Shown one piece after another: positions 26,579-36,233 of a DNA stretch of 64,000 nucleotides. Each line of letters begins with the position of its first letter. Positions within the stretch are counted from its first letter, which is position 1. The DNA comes from CAYPFY01 sp964410105. GTDB taxonomy: Bacteria > Bacteroidota > Ignavibacteria > UBA10030 > SZUA-254. The position numbers and the translations under genes were made by a program. The stretch is from assembly GCA_964410105.1 (NCBI GenBank), contig CAYPFY010000012.1:1-64000 (forward strand), read 5' to 3'. The notes under the pieces were generated by a model. It had not been told where the DNA came from. It made no database searches and saw only the letters and a list, made by a program, of their open reading frames with translations.

Positions 26579-26737
26579 CCTCCATTTTCGACCTGACAGC
26601 GCTAACCCATCGCGCAGTTTTCCCCTGAAGTAACGAATAACCCGCGCACCCGTAGTCGCCCGCCGCTCAGCCTCTCTCTTCTCCATCTACGAACGGAAGT
26701 GAATCCCTCACACCAAATGCCATGACCCCGCGAATCC

Positions 26738-29700
26738 TTATTTTATCAGCGCGATTCTCCGGACAGCAGAATAGATAACTTTTCCCCCGTCATCAGCCAC
26801 CGAGATTCGCAAGAAATACAAACCGGTGGGCTGCTTGCTGCCGTCCCATGTCACCTCATAATAACCCGGGTCTCTCCACCGATTCTCTAGGAGACCAACA
26901 TCCTCGCCGAGGAGGTTATAAATCACAATTGAAACAAATCCGGGAGCTTCCAATTGATAGTTTACCTTTGTCGAGGGATTGAAGGGATTGGGAAAACTCT
27001 CACACAGTTTTGTCTCAGTAGGAGCGTCCGGAGTTCCGGGGAGGGGAAGAGGGGATTGCTTCGTCAGCAGAGCTCCGTCGCCGGAGATCACGCAGACCTT
27101 GTTAGAGTAGGGGGAGGTTTGGTTAAAATTGTCAGTCGCGCTCACTGCGTAGTAGTACGCCGTTTGGGCCGCTTGCCCAGACGATTTCGACCACACCTTC
27201 ACCGTAAAATCGACATATGACCTCTCTGATGACACGAATCGAGGATACAGGCGACCGGCACAATCCCCCTGATTGACGTCACACTGATACGAGGCGAGGG
27301 TGTAGATGACATTGGAACCTCCACTAGTCCAACTGAGGAGCGGGTGTTTCGGGTAGGTTCTGCCAAAATCAGAATAGGAGAGCGTCGGGGCAGACGGAGG
27401 CGGCGGGGCTGAATTCAGATCCTTCACCTGAAGAGAGAAGGGAGGACCGGAAGCCGACAGATCGATGAACGACCGCTCGTCCGAGGAACTAAGTGGAACG
27501 ATGATATTGGGTGAAGTTCCCCCGGGATCGACCAGATACGAATTTCCCCAGCATCTTGAGCGGTATTGCGCACACATTATTCCCGAACTTGTTGACCAGA
27601 GCAGCGTAAGGTCGTCAGCCTTCAGACTGCTGTACCGATAGGCTGTCACAGATGGGGCGGATACACCTAGTCCGGCTCCGACGGTAACAGTTGGATTGAG
27701 AACAGTAGTAATACATTGCCCGCTTCTTTTCTGGACCCGAATCTCGCTCACCGGGCTGGAAGGATTCGAAGAATCTAGAAACTCCCAGGCTATCGTGACA
27801 TTTGATGATCCGTCGATGGCAATGACGGGTTTGCTGTTGACCGCTGTTGGAGAGTTCCCCGCGATGGAATAGATGGTGTTATTGTCCCAGTTGATCTTCA
27901 CGGCGTCGGGCGGCCACGGATCAGGATACAGTGTCCCCCGAATCAACTTGATGCCTCCATCTGGAGAAGGCCTGGGATCGGAATAGACCAGGTAGATAAC
28001 ATACTGCGGTTTGACAGCCGGCTGAAGATCGACGGCGATGGAAAGGGTCGAGGGGCTGGCCATCTTGTCAATGAACTTGGGATAAAGATTGTCGGTTGTC
28101 CATCGCCATACTCCCGTTGAATTGACAGTCTCACCCAACCCGACGCTAATCGATGCTCCGTTTCTCCATGCGGCTGCCAGGACGGCGGGGGTTGTGGAGC
28201 CTGAAGGTGACCATGCTCCAACGGGAAGCAACTCAAATCGAGTATCGAGATTCGGAATCAGGTCGACGACAATCGGTGCATTGATCCGATCGGGATAGAG
28301 GGTATGCTGGATGACGTGATCGCGGGTAGACAAGTTCACGCTCTCGTTGAATATATCCAGATATCGATTGTTAGGATTCTGAGCGAGGGACGGGTTGCGA
28401 GAAACATTTGGGTCATCCGGGCTTCCGCCGAGCCGTTCTTCCCTGATCCAATCCTTCAACGTCGGCTCCCAGGTCGAGACATAGGCACCGTTTCCGCTTT
28501 CGAAAACGAGGGCTCTCGTCGGTGCATAGGATATATTGGCGTCAGCAAGTTTATATTGTCCATTTGAAGACAGTGCACTTGTAGTTGAGGCAGCCATGTG
28601 CAGACCTTGCGCATGGAGAACGTCCGATGGCACACCCTCCTCGGTGCCGTTGAGAGCTGTGACCTGGTACGCGTACTTTTGCTGAAGGAGGGGCACGTAG
28701 TCGATAAAGGAAACAGAAGGGGTGACCGCGGCAAAACTCGGGCACGATTCGCCTGGCGAGGTACGGTAAACCTTGTACGAGGTCGCGCCTGCAACCGCAT
28801 GCCAGCTAAGAGATATCGAGGAAGGGTCTTCTCTTGCAACGACGTTTGAGGGAGCTGCCAGGTTGCAGGTCATAGGGGTGGTCACCGAGAGTTCTGAGGA
28901 ATAGGGCGAGTAACGATTTCCACTGAATGCTCGGATTCTATACGTATATGTCGTGGCGGGGTCGACACAGAAATCCGCGAATTGAACCGAATTGGGACCG
29001 AGGCTTGCAATCTCCTCATATGGGCCATTCGCCGTTTTTCTCTCAACCTTGAACCCCTGCTCAAACGCTGCTTCATCCGTAAAAGTAATTGTAACCTCTT
29101 TGAATGAGGGGTTGGATGCGGAAAGATTGCTCGGCCGTCCCAAATAGGGCCTGCCGAGGTTTTCCCGGAGCCATTGCATGATCTTGGACTTGCTGTCGCC
29201 CGTCAACTCGATATGTTTATGGGTTGACGTCTGCGCCAAAGTGTCATCAAACCAACTATTACCTCCGACGAGCGAACCGTCAGATATGCGAGAAAAGCCA
29301 TCCAGGTCGAGAGCGCTTTCTGTCGGGGTATACCCTGGATTGAAGTATACGCGGAACCTCCATCCCCCGCCGGCCCTGAACAGCGCTCCTCCGAGGCCGT
29401 CGTCTACTATGTCCTTGAATCCCTGGGTGCTTAATCGTGTGAGATCCTCGGCAAATGTTGACCCGGGCCAGACATCTCGGTTCTCCACCGTGATGTGTCG
29501 GGTAAACTTCACCACCGGAATCGTTGCGATCGAGAGGATGCTAACATTCCCATAGATAGTGATAAGACCAAGATCATCACTCGTGGTTTTCCCAGGATAA
29601 ATTGTGGTTCGGTTCCCATTGGAGATTGAGAAATTCCTGCTTTGACGCGGATATCCGTTGGTGTGCCCGACACTTGGATCCTCATTGTGGAGGGAGTTGA

Positions 29701-30757
29701 GAGCTGAATAGAATGAGGCATGCTCATTCTGAGATGCATCGTACAGATCCTTGTATAGCATCTGGCGCGCTGCCGGGGATTGAAGGACAGATTGCTGGGT
29801 GGAACTACCATTCTCTGTAATGACTCGCTGTATGCCCGAGTTGAGGTGAGCTCCTTGCTGGGGCGCATCGAAGGAGATAAAGGTATTCACATAGTGATAG
29901 ATGAACTGCGAGGGATGAGCCTGGGGTGATTCATCTTCAGCCCACGCTAGCCCGTACCTAGCGATAACTCCCCCCATACTCACACCGACGACTTGGATGG
30001 CAGCCTCCTTGCCATGCAATTGATCATGGATGAATTTGCACGCGCCTAGGAAAACATCTTTATTGGAAACGATGTCACCGCCTCCGTTTGCCCAGTCCAT
30101 AATAAAAACGTCAAATCCCCTGCTTCGAGCCTCCTCTATAAGATCAAATCCAACACTGTAATTAACCGCCGGGGTATTGCTGCTGTCGGGATCGAACCCT
30201 TCGACGAGAAATGTCGGCCGGTCTAGCCTTAAATCAGACCCGACCCAAAAGAAAAGCCTATTGCCTCGGCCATCTTGGAAGACGGATGTTGGCACGGGAA
30301 CGGCAGTTATATCGTACTGCTTCTGACGGGAGTACACCTGCTGGCCCTGAGTTTCAAAGAATTCAATTTCAAACGTCAGCGTATAAATTCCCGGTTTTGA
30401 GAAATTCTTGACGACGGTCGCAAAAGCGTTCTCATGCTCATCTTCAAACCAGTCGCTCCACGTGACACCGTTACTGGCATCCATGTCATCATCCCATCGC
30501 ACCCGCATGAACAAGCCGGGATTCGTCCATGGAGCATTGCGACCATAGAAACGAAAGGTAACATTCTGACCTACATAGACACCGCGAGTCGATGGGGCAT
30601 AGTCATTGATATCCAGGTGACTAATAGGAAGATTCATCTTGAACTCGACGAGGATGTCGGGCGAAAACGCAACTGGGTTAGAACCAAAGCTCTGTGCCCG
30701 CATTGTCTCGACGAAAAGAACTAGGGGCAGAAGACAGCATACAAGTAAGCGGTGCAT
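26738..30757 (-). CDS. Large T9SS-exported protein with esterase-like domain and FN3 repeats
   Basis: This 1339-residue surface or secreted protein has a signal peptide (LLVCCLLPLVLFVETMRAQS). The N-terminal ~150 residues are beta-rich. An alpha/beta-hydrolase domain (about 175-500) includes PTFLVEGFDP and the nucleophile motif GVSMGGVIARYG (Ser260). Two fibronectin-III-like domains span about 560-740 (for example TTYTYRIRAFSGNRYSPYSS). A long stretch without recognised domains follows, and the C-terminal T9SS sorting domain (about 1250-1339) has CESFPNPFNPSTKVNYQL and ends VRRIALIK. The hydrolase part resembles PGAP1/lipase-like esterases; substrate unknown. GGGAGG precedes the ATG. It lies 28 bases after the lipoprotein gene and is likely co-transcribed. 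Confidence 0.85.
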   Translation of the reverse strand: MHRLLVCCLLPLVLFVETMRAQSFGSNPVAFSPDILVEFKMNLPISHLDINDYAPSTRGVYVGQNVTFRFYGRNAPWTNPGLFMRVRWDDDMDASNGVTWSDWFEDEHENAFATVVKNFSKPGIYTLTFEIEFFETQGQQVYSRQKQYDITAVPVPTSVFQDGRGNRLFFWVGSDLRLDRPTFLVEGFDPDSSNTPAVNYSVGFDLIEEARSRGFDVFIMDWANGGGDIVSNKDVFLGACKFIHDQLHGKEAAIQVVGVSMGGVIARYGLAWAEDESPQAHPSQFIYHYVNTFISFDAPQQGAHLNSGIQRVITENGSSTQQSVLQSPAARQMLYKDLYDASQNEHASFYSALNSLHNEDPSVGHTNGYPRQSRNFSISNGNRTTIYPGKTTSDDLGLITIYGNVSILSIATIPVVKFTRHITVENRDVWPGSTFAEDLTRLSTQGFKDIVDDGLGGALFRAGGGWRFRVYFNPGYTPTESALDLDGFSRISDGSLVGGNSWFDDTLAQTSTHKHIELTGDSKSKIMQWLRENLGRPYLGRPSNLSASNPSFKEVTITFTDEAAFEQGFKVERKTANGPYEEIASLGPNSVQFADFCVDPATTYTYRIRAFSGNRYSPYSSELSVTTPMTCNLAAPSNVVAREDPSSISLSWHAVAGATSYKVYRTSPGESCPSFAAVTPSVSFIDYVPLLQQKYAYQVTALNGTEEGVPSDVLHAQGLHMAASTTSALSSNGQYKLADANISYAPTRALVFESGNGAYVSTWEPTLKDWIREERLGGSPDDPNVSRNPSLAQNPNNRYLDIFNESVNLSTRDHVIQHTLYPDRINAPIVVDLIPNLDTRFELLPVGAWSPSGSTTPAVLAAAWRNGASISVGLGETVNSTGVWRWTTDNLYPKFIDKMASPSTLSIAVDLQPAVKPQYVIYLVYSDPRPSPDGGIKLIRGTLYPDPWPPDAVKINWDNNTIYSIAGNSPTAVNSKPVIAIDGSSNVTIAWEFLDSSNPSSPVSEIRVQKRSGQCITTVLNPTVTVGAGLGVSAPSVTAYRYSSLKADDLTLLWSTSSGIMCAQYRSRCWGNSYLVDPGGTSPNIIVPLSSSDERSFIDLSASGPPFSLQVKDLNSAPPPPSAPTLSYSDFGRTYPKHPLLSWTSGGSNVIYTLASYQCDVNQGDCAGRLYPRFVSSERSYVDFTVKVWSKSSGQAAQTAYYYAVSATDNFNQTSPYSNKVCVISGDGALLTKQSPLPLPGTPDAPTETKLCESFPNPFNPSTKVNYQLEAPGFVSIVIYNLLGEDVGLLENRWRDPGYYEVTWDGSKQPTGLYFLRISVADDGGKVIYSAVRRIALIK

Positions 30758-30785
30758 ACAAACCTCCCTGATGAGATGTGGATGT

Positions 30786-31919
30786 TTAATGGTGGGTTAT
30801 ACTGAGAATCATGAGTTTCTCCATAACGAAATCATATACATAGATGTGAAAACTGTCATCAGTCCGGTCTTTTGCCTGGAAGATCAGTTTATTGCTATTG
30901 TTGTTCCACAGATACGAAAAAAAGTAAGCCTGGAGGTTCGTGGTAATCCTTCGGAGTCCAGTTCCGTCTCTCCTTACGATATAGACATCCTGTGTAATAG
31001 CCGAAGTCGCAATGGGTAGCGCCACCTGATTGCCATCTGGCGACCACTGCATTGTGCTCAGTTCAGATCCAGGAAAGAAAAGCCGATACGATGAGGGTTG
31101 GGCCGGTAGTTCGGTGCTATCAAGATTGAGTGAGTAGGCACCGGCATTGCCTTCCCCGCCCAGGCCCCAACTGAACACAATATCGTTGCGGCGAGGCGAC
31201 GGGCGGGGAGCGACACTTGCTGTCCGGGAAGTGTCGATCGCGACGGGATTTGTGCCATCGGCATTCATGACAAAGACTTTCCCACCGTAATCAGTCATGA
31301 TGCGGCCTGAGAGGAAAGCAATTCGACGGCCATCAGAAAGATAGGTGGCGTCCCTGTTACCGGACGATCCGTGTGTAAGCTGCACGAGCGCACCTGTTTG
31401 CACGTCTGCTCTGATAATCTGGTAATTCATCGCGCCGGAATCTTCCACAGCGCCATCGAAAAGGAGAAACCGGCTGTCGGGAGACCACCGCAAAAATTCC
31501 CAGTTGCCAAAGAATGGTGTCAAATCACGGGCGAGTGAGCCATCGGCTTCAACAATCCAGACGTGGGAGCAGCACCAAATCCGACCGGGCTCCGCGGCAA
31601 GGTAGGCAATACGCATTCCGTCCGGTGATAGTGTTGGAAAGATCTTCTCCAATGTATCCTCGAACACGGGCCGCGCTTCACCACCCCCTGAATCGACTGC
31701 GTAGATACCGTTCCCTTCACGATCCGGCGAACTACCGATCCCATAGAGTCTCGAACCGTCCCTGGACCAGAACGGATTCCGGATACTGAAGTGGGTATCC
31801 AGTGAATGGTCGAGAAGAGGCAGGATCGAAGAGGGTTGTTCGTCCTTACGGCAGAAAAGGCAACTTACAAAAGGGAAGAGAGTAAGCCAAACAGCGATCC
31901 GCCTCCCGCGTGTGTTCAT
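30786..31919 (-). CDS. TolB-like beta-propeller lipoprotein
   Basis: This 377-residue protein has a lipoprotein-type signal (hydrophobic segment ending FVSCLFC). At least five WD40-like/PD40 repeats follow: FWSRDGSRLYGI, TLSPDGMRIAYLA, RWSPDSRFLLFD, YLSDGRRIAFLSGR and QWSPDGNQVALPI. These build a TolB-type propeller used for protein binding at the outer membrane; some relatives are secreted. It has its own strong promoter and is followed by the T9SS esterase gene, so the two products may work together at the surface. No enzymatic motif. Confidence 0.85.
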   Translation of the reverse strand: MNTRGRRIAVWLTLFPFVSCLFCRKDEQPSSILPLLDHSLDTHFSIRNPFWSRDGSRLYGIGSSPDREGNGIYAVDSGGGEARPVFEDTLEKIFPTLSPDGMRIAYLAAEPGRIWCCSHVWIVEADGSLARDLTPFFGNWEFLRWSPDSRFLLFDGAVEDSGAMNYQIIRADVQTGALVQLTHGSSGNRDATYLSDGRRIAFLSGRIMTDYGGKVFVMNADGTNPVAIDTSRTASVAPRPSPRRNDIVFSWGLGGEGNAGAYSLNLDSTELPAQPSSYRLFFPGSELSTMQWSPDGNQVALPIATSAITQDVYIVRRDGTGLRRITTNLQAYFFSYLWNNNSNKLIFQAKDRTDDSFHIYVYDFVMEKLMILSITHH

Positions 31920-31955
31920 GCTAAAGAGCCCCCCTACGAAATGCTTTCCTCCGTT

Positions 31956-31984
31956 ATTATACTACAGCGAAATCAAAAAGTCAA
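31956..31984 (-). promoter_or_regulatory. Promoter of the lipoprotein/esterase operon
   Basis: On the minus strand: TTGACT (31979-31984), a 17-base spacer and a perfect TATAAT (31956-31961), 36 bases before the ATG at 31919. Near-consensus housekeeping promoter. Confidence 0.8.
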
Positions 31985-32025
31985 GTCAAATCAATCCACA
32001 GAATATTTCCTCTCCGGCAAAAATC

Positions 32026-32787
32026 TCAAGGTGAAAAATCGTGGGCGGCGTCGCGGTCAAGCAACCATACGGTTTGAAGTTCTCCCTTCACCAACGCCCC
32101 TGGCAGAGAACAGCCCTCGGGGTCACGCACGATTGACCTTATAATCTTGCCCTTGCCTTCTCCGCTCACCAGAAAAAATATTCTCTTCGAGGAGTTTATC
32201 GCATCAAGGGTTAGGGTAATCCTCACCGGGGGCGGAACGGGCGAGCGGACAGGCATGACCCATCGGGTACGCTCGGAAAGTGCCGGAGAGCCCGGGAAAA
32301 GCGATGCCGTATGTCCATCGGATCCTAGCCCTAACAGTGTAAGATCGAAGCTGGGTGAGGCGCGTCCGAAATATTCTCGCAATGATGCCTCATAAGAATC
32401 AGCAGCCGATTCGGGCGTGGACATATCAGTCGGGATAGGATGAACATTGGACGGCGGGATGGGAACTTTTGCAAGCAGAGAATCCTGGACGGTTTTGTAA
32501 TTACTTTGCGAATCTTCACTCGGGACGTAACGTTCATCTCCCCAGAATAGGTGAACCCTGTCCCAGGGGATCCGGTCACGATAACGTGAGGACAGTATTC
32601 CGTAGAGTTCCATTGGCGTGCGGCCGCCGGAAAGCGCGATCGCAAACGGGCCTCCGTGTCTGAGCGATTGGTCGATGAGAGCTGAGATCTTTTCGGCCGC
32701 TACTCTGCTCAACTCGTGGAGATCTGCAAAAACCTCTATTTGACCCTCTAACGCGCTATGAATACGCTTGCCTTTCACGAGGAGCAC
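32026..32787 (-). CDS. pgl: 6-phosphogluconolactonase
   Basis: This 253-residue DevB/SOL-type lactonase hydrolyses 6-phosphogluconolactone in the oxidative pentose phosphate pathway. Motifs: FAIALSGGRTPMELYGIL, VHLFWGDERYVPSEDSQSNYKTV and LGLGSDGHTASLFPGSPAL. The start is uncertain: GTG 32787 gives an N-terminus longer than usual, and an internal GTG a few codons later also fits. Downstream of gnd by ~127 bases with no zwf between. Confidence 0.93.
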   Translation of the reverse strand: MLLVKGKRIHSALEGQIEVFADLHELSRVAAEKISALIDQSLRHGGPFAIALSGGRTPMELYGILSSRYRDRIPWDRVHLFWGDERYVPSEDSQSNYKTVQDSLLAKVPIPPSNVHPIPTDMSTPESAADSYEASLREYFGRASPSFDLTLLGLGSDGHTASLFPGSPALSERTRWVMPVRSPVPPPVRITLTLDAINSSKRIFFLVSGEGKGKIIRSIVRDPEGCSLPGALVKGELQTVWLLDRDAAHDFSP

Positions 32788-32914
32788 GCCACGGGAAACC
32801 CCTCCGACGCGGCGAATAGCTCGCGTATGATCATGGTAGCAGTACCTTCGATCGCCTGGCCTTCAACAGGTGAGAGAAGAATTGCAGGGGTCCCCAAATC
32901 GCGGCAAGAATAAT

Positions 32915-33820
32915 CTATCGTTTCTTGATTGGATGTCCTCCGAACTTCTCCCGCATGGCGGAGAGCAATTTATCCGCGAAGGAATCTTGGGTACGGGAGC
33001 GAAGTCTCTCAAGGAGAGAGAGCGTGATAATCGGAGCGGGCACATCCAGGTCGATGGCCTCGCTGACCGTCCATCGTCCTTCTCCTGAGTCTGCAACAAA
33101 GGGTGCGATCTCGTCCAAGCTAGGATTTTCCTTGAGAGCTTGAGCTGTCAGGTCGAGAAGCCAGGACCGTATCACACTCCCCTGGCGCCAGATTTCGGCA
33201 ACCCGGTACAGATCCAGCGAAAACTCATCTTTCTTCTTAAGGATTGCAAATCCCTCGGCATATGCTTGCATAAGCCCGTACTCAATTCCGTTATGAATCA
33301 TCTTCACGAAATGGCCGGCTCCGTTTCTCCCGACATGTCCCCATCCATTAGACGGACCAGGTGCAAGGCATTCAAAGATCGGTCTCAGTCTTTCGACAAC
33401 ACTCTGTTCACCTCCCACCATCATGCTATAACCCTCTTTGAGTCCCCAGATACCGCCGCTTGTCCCCACGTCAACGAAATGGATATTTCGCTGCTTGAGA
33501 CGGATTGCTCGCGCCATGGAATCCCTATAATATGAGTTCCCGCCATCGATGATCGTATCATCGCGCTGGATGAAGGTGAGGAGTGAATCTATAAGCTTAT
33601 CAACAGGCTCTCCGGCAGGGACCATCATCCAGAGAACGCGCGGAGAATCCAGTTTGCCGACGAGATCTTCCAAGGATGCTGTCACGAGAACACCTCGTTC
33701 GGTCGCACGGCGAGCAGCCTCACCGCTCCGGTCATACGCTGTTACAGTATGACCTCCCAGAGTGAGACGCTCCGCCATATTGGCACCCATTCTCCCCAGT
33801 CCGATCATGCCAACTTTCAT
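32915..33820 (-). CDS. gnd: 6-phosphogluconate dehydrogenase, short type
   Basis: This 301-residue enzyme of the short (YqeC/GndA-like) class oxidatively decarboxylates 6-phosphogluconate to ribulose 5-phosphate. The Rossmann motif is IGLGRMGANMAERL, then DGGNSYYRDS (substrate), FVDVGTSGGIWGLKEGY and HFVKMIHNGIEYGLMQAYAEGF with the catalytic lysine. Its ~300-residue length differs from the ~470-residue E. coli type; short forms often use NAD. Residues after the second strand (AYDRSGEA) do not settle cofactor choice. GGAGAGGAG precedes the ATG. Confidence 0.94.
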   Translation of the reverse strand: MKVGMIGLGRMGANMAERLTLGGHTVTAYDRSGEAARRATERGVLVTASLEDLVGKLDSPRVLWMMVPAGEPVDKLIDSLLTFIQRDDTIIDGGNSYYRDSMARAIRLKQRNIHFVDVGTSGGIWGLKEGYSMMVGGEQSVVERLRPIFECLAPGPSNGWGHVGRNGAGHFVKMIHNGIEYGLMQAYAEGFAILKKKDEFSLDLYRVAEIWRQGSVIRSWLLDLTAQALKENPSLDEIAPFVADSGEGRWTVSEAIDLDVPAPIITLSLLERLRSRTQDSFADKLLSAMREKFGGHPIKKR

Positions 33821-34145
33821 CCCCGTCGCTCCTCTCCGTATTGAAGACTCCTGAATTCATGGCTGCTGGCATTGTACCCTTCACTTCTTGGAGGGCAGCA
33901 TTTGTCAGGCGACTCCCTTTGCCATTGGCCTTATAAACCTTGGTTACCGATTGATTTTCCCCGCCCAGGACTTATCCGTCGACTATGTCGACCAGCGGCT
34001 TGACACGACGCCCTTGGGCGAGTTGAACCGCAATCCCTTGCGCTCCGACCTCTCACCACCTCGGAGTAAAATGACGGCTTTAAATACAAGAACGAACTTG
34101 TGAAACACAATCCATCGCCGAACTTAGAGGGGTTGGGCAGCCCTT
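33821..34145. other. 325-base gap between tkt and gnd, nothing recognised
   Basis: This stretch lies between the stop of transketolase and the start of gnd on the minus strand. It should hold the gnd promoter or a tkt terminator. I see no strong hairpin followed by a T-run, no RNA gene and no credible coding frame; the open frame on the plus strand at 33888-34103 has no family resemblance. Confidence 0.5.
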
Positions 34146-36233
34146 TTAAGTCCCCGCCAATTTCGATCGCGTGATCGTGCGCTCTGCAGCACGAACAACG
34201 TGATCGACCGTGAATCCAAAATTCTCAAGCGCAGACTCGGCAGGAGCGGACGCACCAAATGTCGTCATGCCGATGAACTCTCCGCGGGATCCGAGGTACC
34301 GATCCCAACCCATTCTCACTCCCGCCTCCACGGCAACTCTGGCACTGATGGCCGCCGGCAGGATGGAATCCTTATACTCCGGTGACTGTTGCTCAAAAAG
34401 CTCAAATGAAGGAATGCTGACCAGACGCGCGCTAATCCCTAGTGCGGTCAGCCGATCGTATGCCCTTACTGCGAGTGACACCTCGGACCCGGTGGCAAGC
34501 AGGAGGATTTGAGGATCCTCCGATCCGATCAGAATGTATGCGCCTCTGCAGAGATTTTCCGCGCTCGCATATTTCGTCTGATCGAGCACTGGTAACCTTT
34601 GGCGAGTAAGGGCGATGACCGTGGGGCCTGAGCGGTGCTCCAGGGCAAATTTCCATGCATATGCTGTCTCATAAAAGTCGGCGGGACGGAGAACAACGAG
34701 ACCCGGGATGGCTCGCAGGGAGGCCAGATGCTCGACCGCCTGATGAGTTGGACCATCCTCGCCGAGACCGATGCTGTCGTGCGTATAAACAAATATCACA
34801 GGATAGCGTGAGAGAGCGGCAAGCCGGAGCGCGGGCCTCATATAATCGCTGAAGCAAAAAAAAGTGCCGCCATAGGGGATGAGCAGACCGCTGACAGCGA
34901 TCCCGTTCATGATGGCCGCCATGCCGTGCTCACGGACGCCATACCGGATATAGCGCCCTAGGCGGTCGACCTTGCTGAAATCTCGAGCATCCCTGAACCT
35001 CGTATTATTCGAAGGAGTCAGATCTGCCGACCCTCCTAGCACAAGAGGCAACTTTGGCATGATAGCATCGAGTATCCTACCCTGGGCTTCTCGGGTAGCC
35101 ATTGTGGTTGAAGGGTCAATCTTTGGAATAGCGTTAGCCCACACCTGTTCCCATTTTTCGGTAGGCTTCCCGTCGGCAGCATGGAGAAGCTCCTCAGCGA
35201 GGACCGGATACTCTTTGGCATAGCGTACAAAGAGCTCATTCCAATTTCCTTCACTCTCTTTCCCCTTGACGACTTCTTCCCTAAAATGGGCTAGCGCCTC
35301 CTCCGGCACATAGAATTTCTTCACAGGATCCCAGCCATAATTCTTCTTCGTGAGGGCGACTTCCTCCTCGCCAAGCGGGGAGCCATGTGCCTCCGGAGAA
35401 TCCTGTTTATTTGGACTGCCGTATGCGATATGGGTACGGAGCTTAATCAAGGAAGGGCGGAAAGGTTCATTCTGAGCAGCAATGAGGGCTCTTTCGAACG
35501 AAGCCATATCGTTTCCCTCTCCTTCCGGGGTTTGAACGAACCATCCGTACGATTCGTACCTTTTGCCAACATCTTCGCTGAACGAAAGAGAGGTCTTACC
35601 ATCAATTGTGATCCGATTGTCATCGTAAATGGCAATAAGATTATTCAGTCCAAGGTGGGCTCCCAAGGAGCACGACTCGGATGTAACTCCTTCCTGCATA
35701 CACCCATCGCCGGCGACGACATAAATCTTGTAATCAACTAGGGGAAATCCGGGACGATTAAAGTACTCCGCAAGGTATTTTTCCGCAATCGCCATTCCGA
35801 CGGCGCTCGAGATTCCCTGCCCGAGTGGACCAGTTGTCAGCTCCACCCCAGGGGTATGACCATATTCCGGATGTCCGGGCGTCTTACTCCCCCATTGGCG
35901 GAAGCTCTTAATGTCGTCTAGGGAAACGTCGTAACCTGTGAGGTGCAAGAGTGAGTAGAGCAGCATGCACCCGTGACCAGCGGAGAGCACGAATCGATCA
36001 CGATTCATCCACCGCGGATCGCGGGGGTTGTGCTTCAAGTGTTTGGTCCACAGGATGTAGGCTGCGGGAGCCATGCCCATCGGCATACCGGGGTGTCCGG
36101 ACTTAGCCTTCTGGACAGCATCCATGCTCAAACAGCGAATGGTATTGATGCAGAGCTCATCCAGTCTCGACAGCCCCGAACTTTCTAACGGTTCAATCCG
36201 GTGTTGACCTGTCTGTTGGGCGTCCTCGGCCAT
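34146..36233 (-). CDS. tkt: Transketolase
   Basis: This 695-residue thiamine-diphosphate enzyme interconverts pentose and triose/hexose phosphates. Family motifs: KAKSGHPGMPMGMAP, HGCMLLYSLLHLTGY, GPLGQGISSAVGMA, the ThDP-binding VVAGDGCMQEGVTSE...YDDNRITIDG, the second-half FCFSDYMRPALRLAALS, THDSIGLGEDGPTHQAVEHL and the SRGEFIGMTTFG end. I take ATG 36233 as start because it gives the usual length; an in-frame GTG at 36284 adds 17 residues. It heads tkt-gnd-pgl. The enzyme needs thiamine diphosphate, which matters because thiL in this window is broken. Confidence 0.96.
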   Translation of the reverse strand: MAEDAQQTGQHRIEPLESSGLSRLDELCINTIRCLSMDAVQKAKSGHPGMPMGMAPAAYILWTKHLKHNPRDPRWMNRDRFVLSAGHGCMLLYSLLHLTGYDVSLDDIKSFRQWGSKTPGHPEYGHTPGVELTTGPLGQGISSAVGMAIAEKYLAEYFNRPGFPLVDYKIYVVAGDGCMQEGVTSESCSLGAHLGLNNLIAIYDDNRITIDGKTSLSFSEDVGKRYESYGWFVQTPEGEGNDMASFERALIAAQNEPFRPSLIKLRTHIAYGSPNKQDSPEAHGSPLGEEEVALTKKNYGWDPVKKFYVPEEALAHFREEVVKGKESEGNWNELFVRYAKEYPVLAEELLHAADGKPTEKWEQVWANAIPKIDPSTTMATREAQGRILDAIMPKLPLVLGGSADLTPSNNTRFRDARDFSKVDRLGRYIRYGVREHGMAAIMNGIAVSGLLIPYGGTFFCFSDYMRPALRLAALSRYPVIFVYTHDSIGLGEDGPTHQAVEHLASLRAIPGLVVLRPADFYETAYAWKFALEHRSGPTVIALTRQRLPVLDQTKYASAENLCRGAYILIGSEDPQILLLATGSEVSLAVRAYDRLTALGISARLVSIPSFELFEQQSPEYKDSILPAAISARVAVEAGVRMGWDRYLGSRGEFIGMTTFGASAPAESALENFGFTVDHVVRAAERTITRSKLAGT

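Noticed and set aside
25498..26628. A 376-residue open frame on the plus strand overlapping rodA
   Set aside because: It lies in another frame inside a clear rodA gene, has a Arg/His/Pro-rich composition typical of out-of-frame reading, and resembles nothing.
32788..32914. Possible remnant of zwf between gnd and pgl
   Set aside because: The ~127 bases encode only a 19-codon frame and no segment recognisable as glucose-6-phosphate dehydrogenase.
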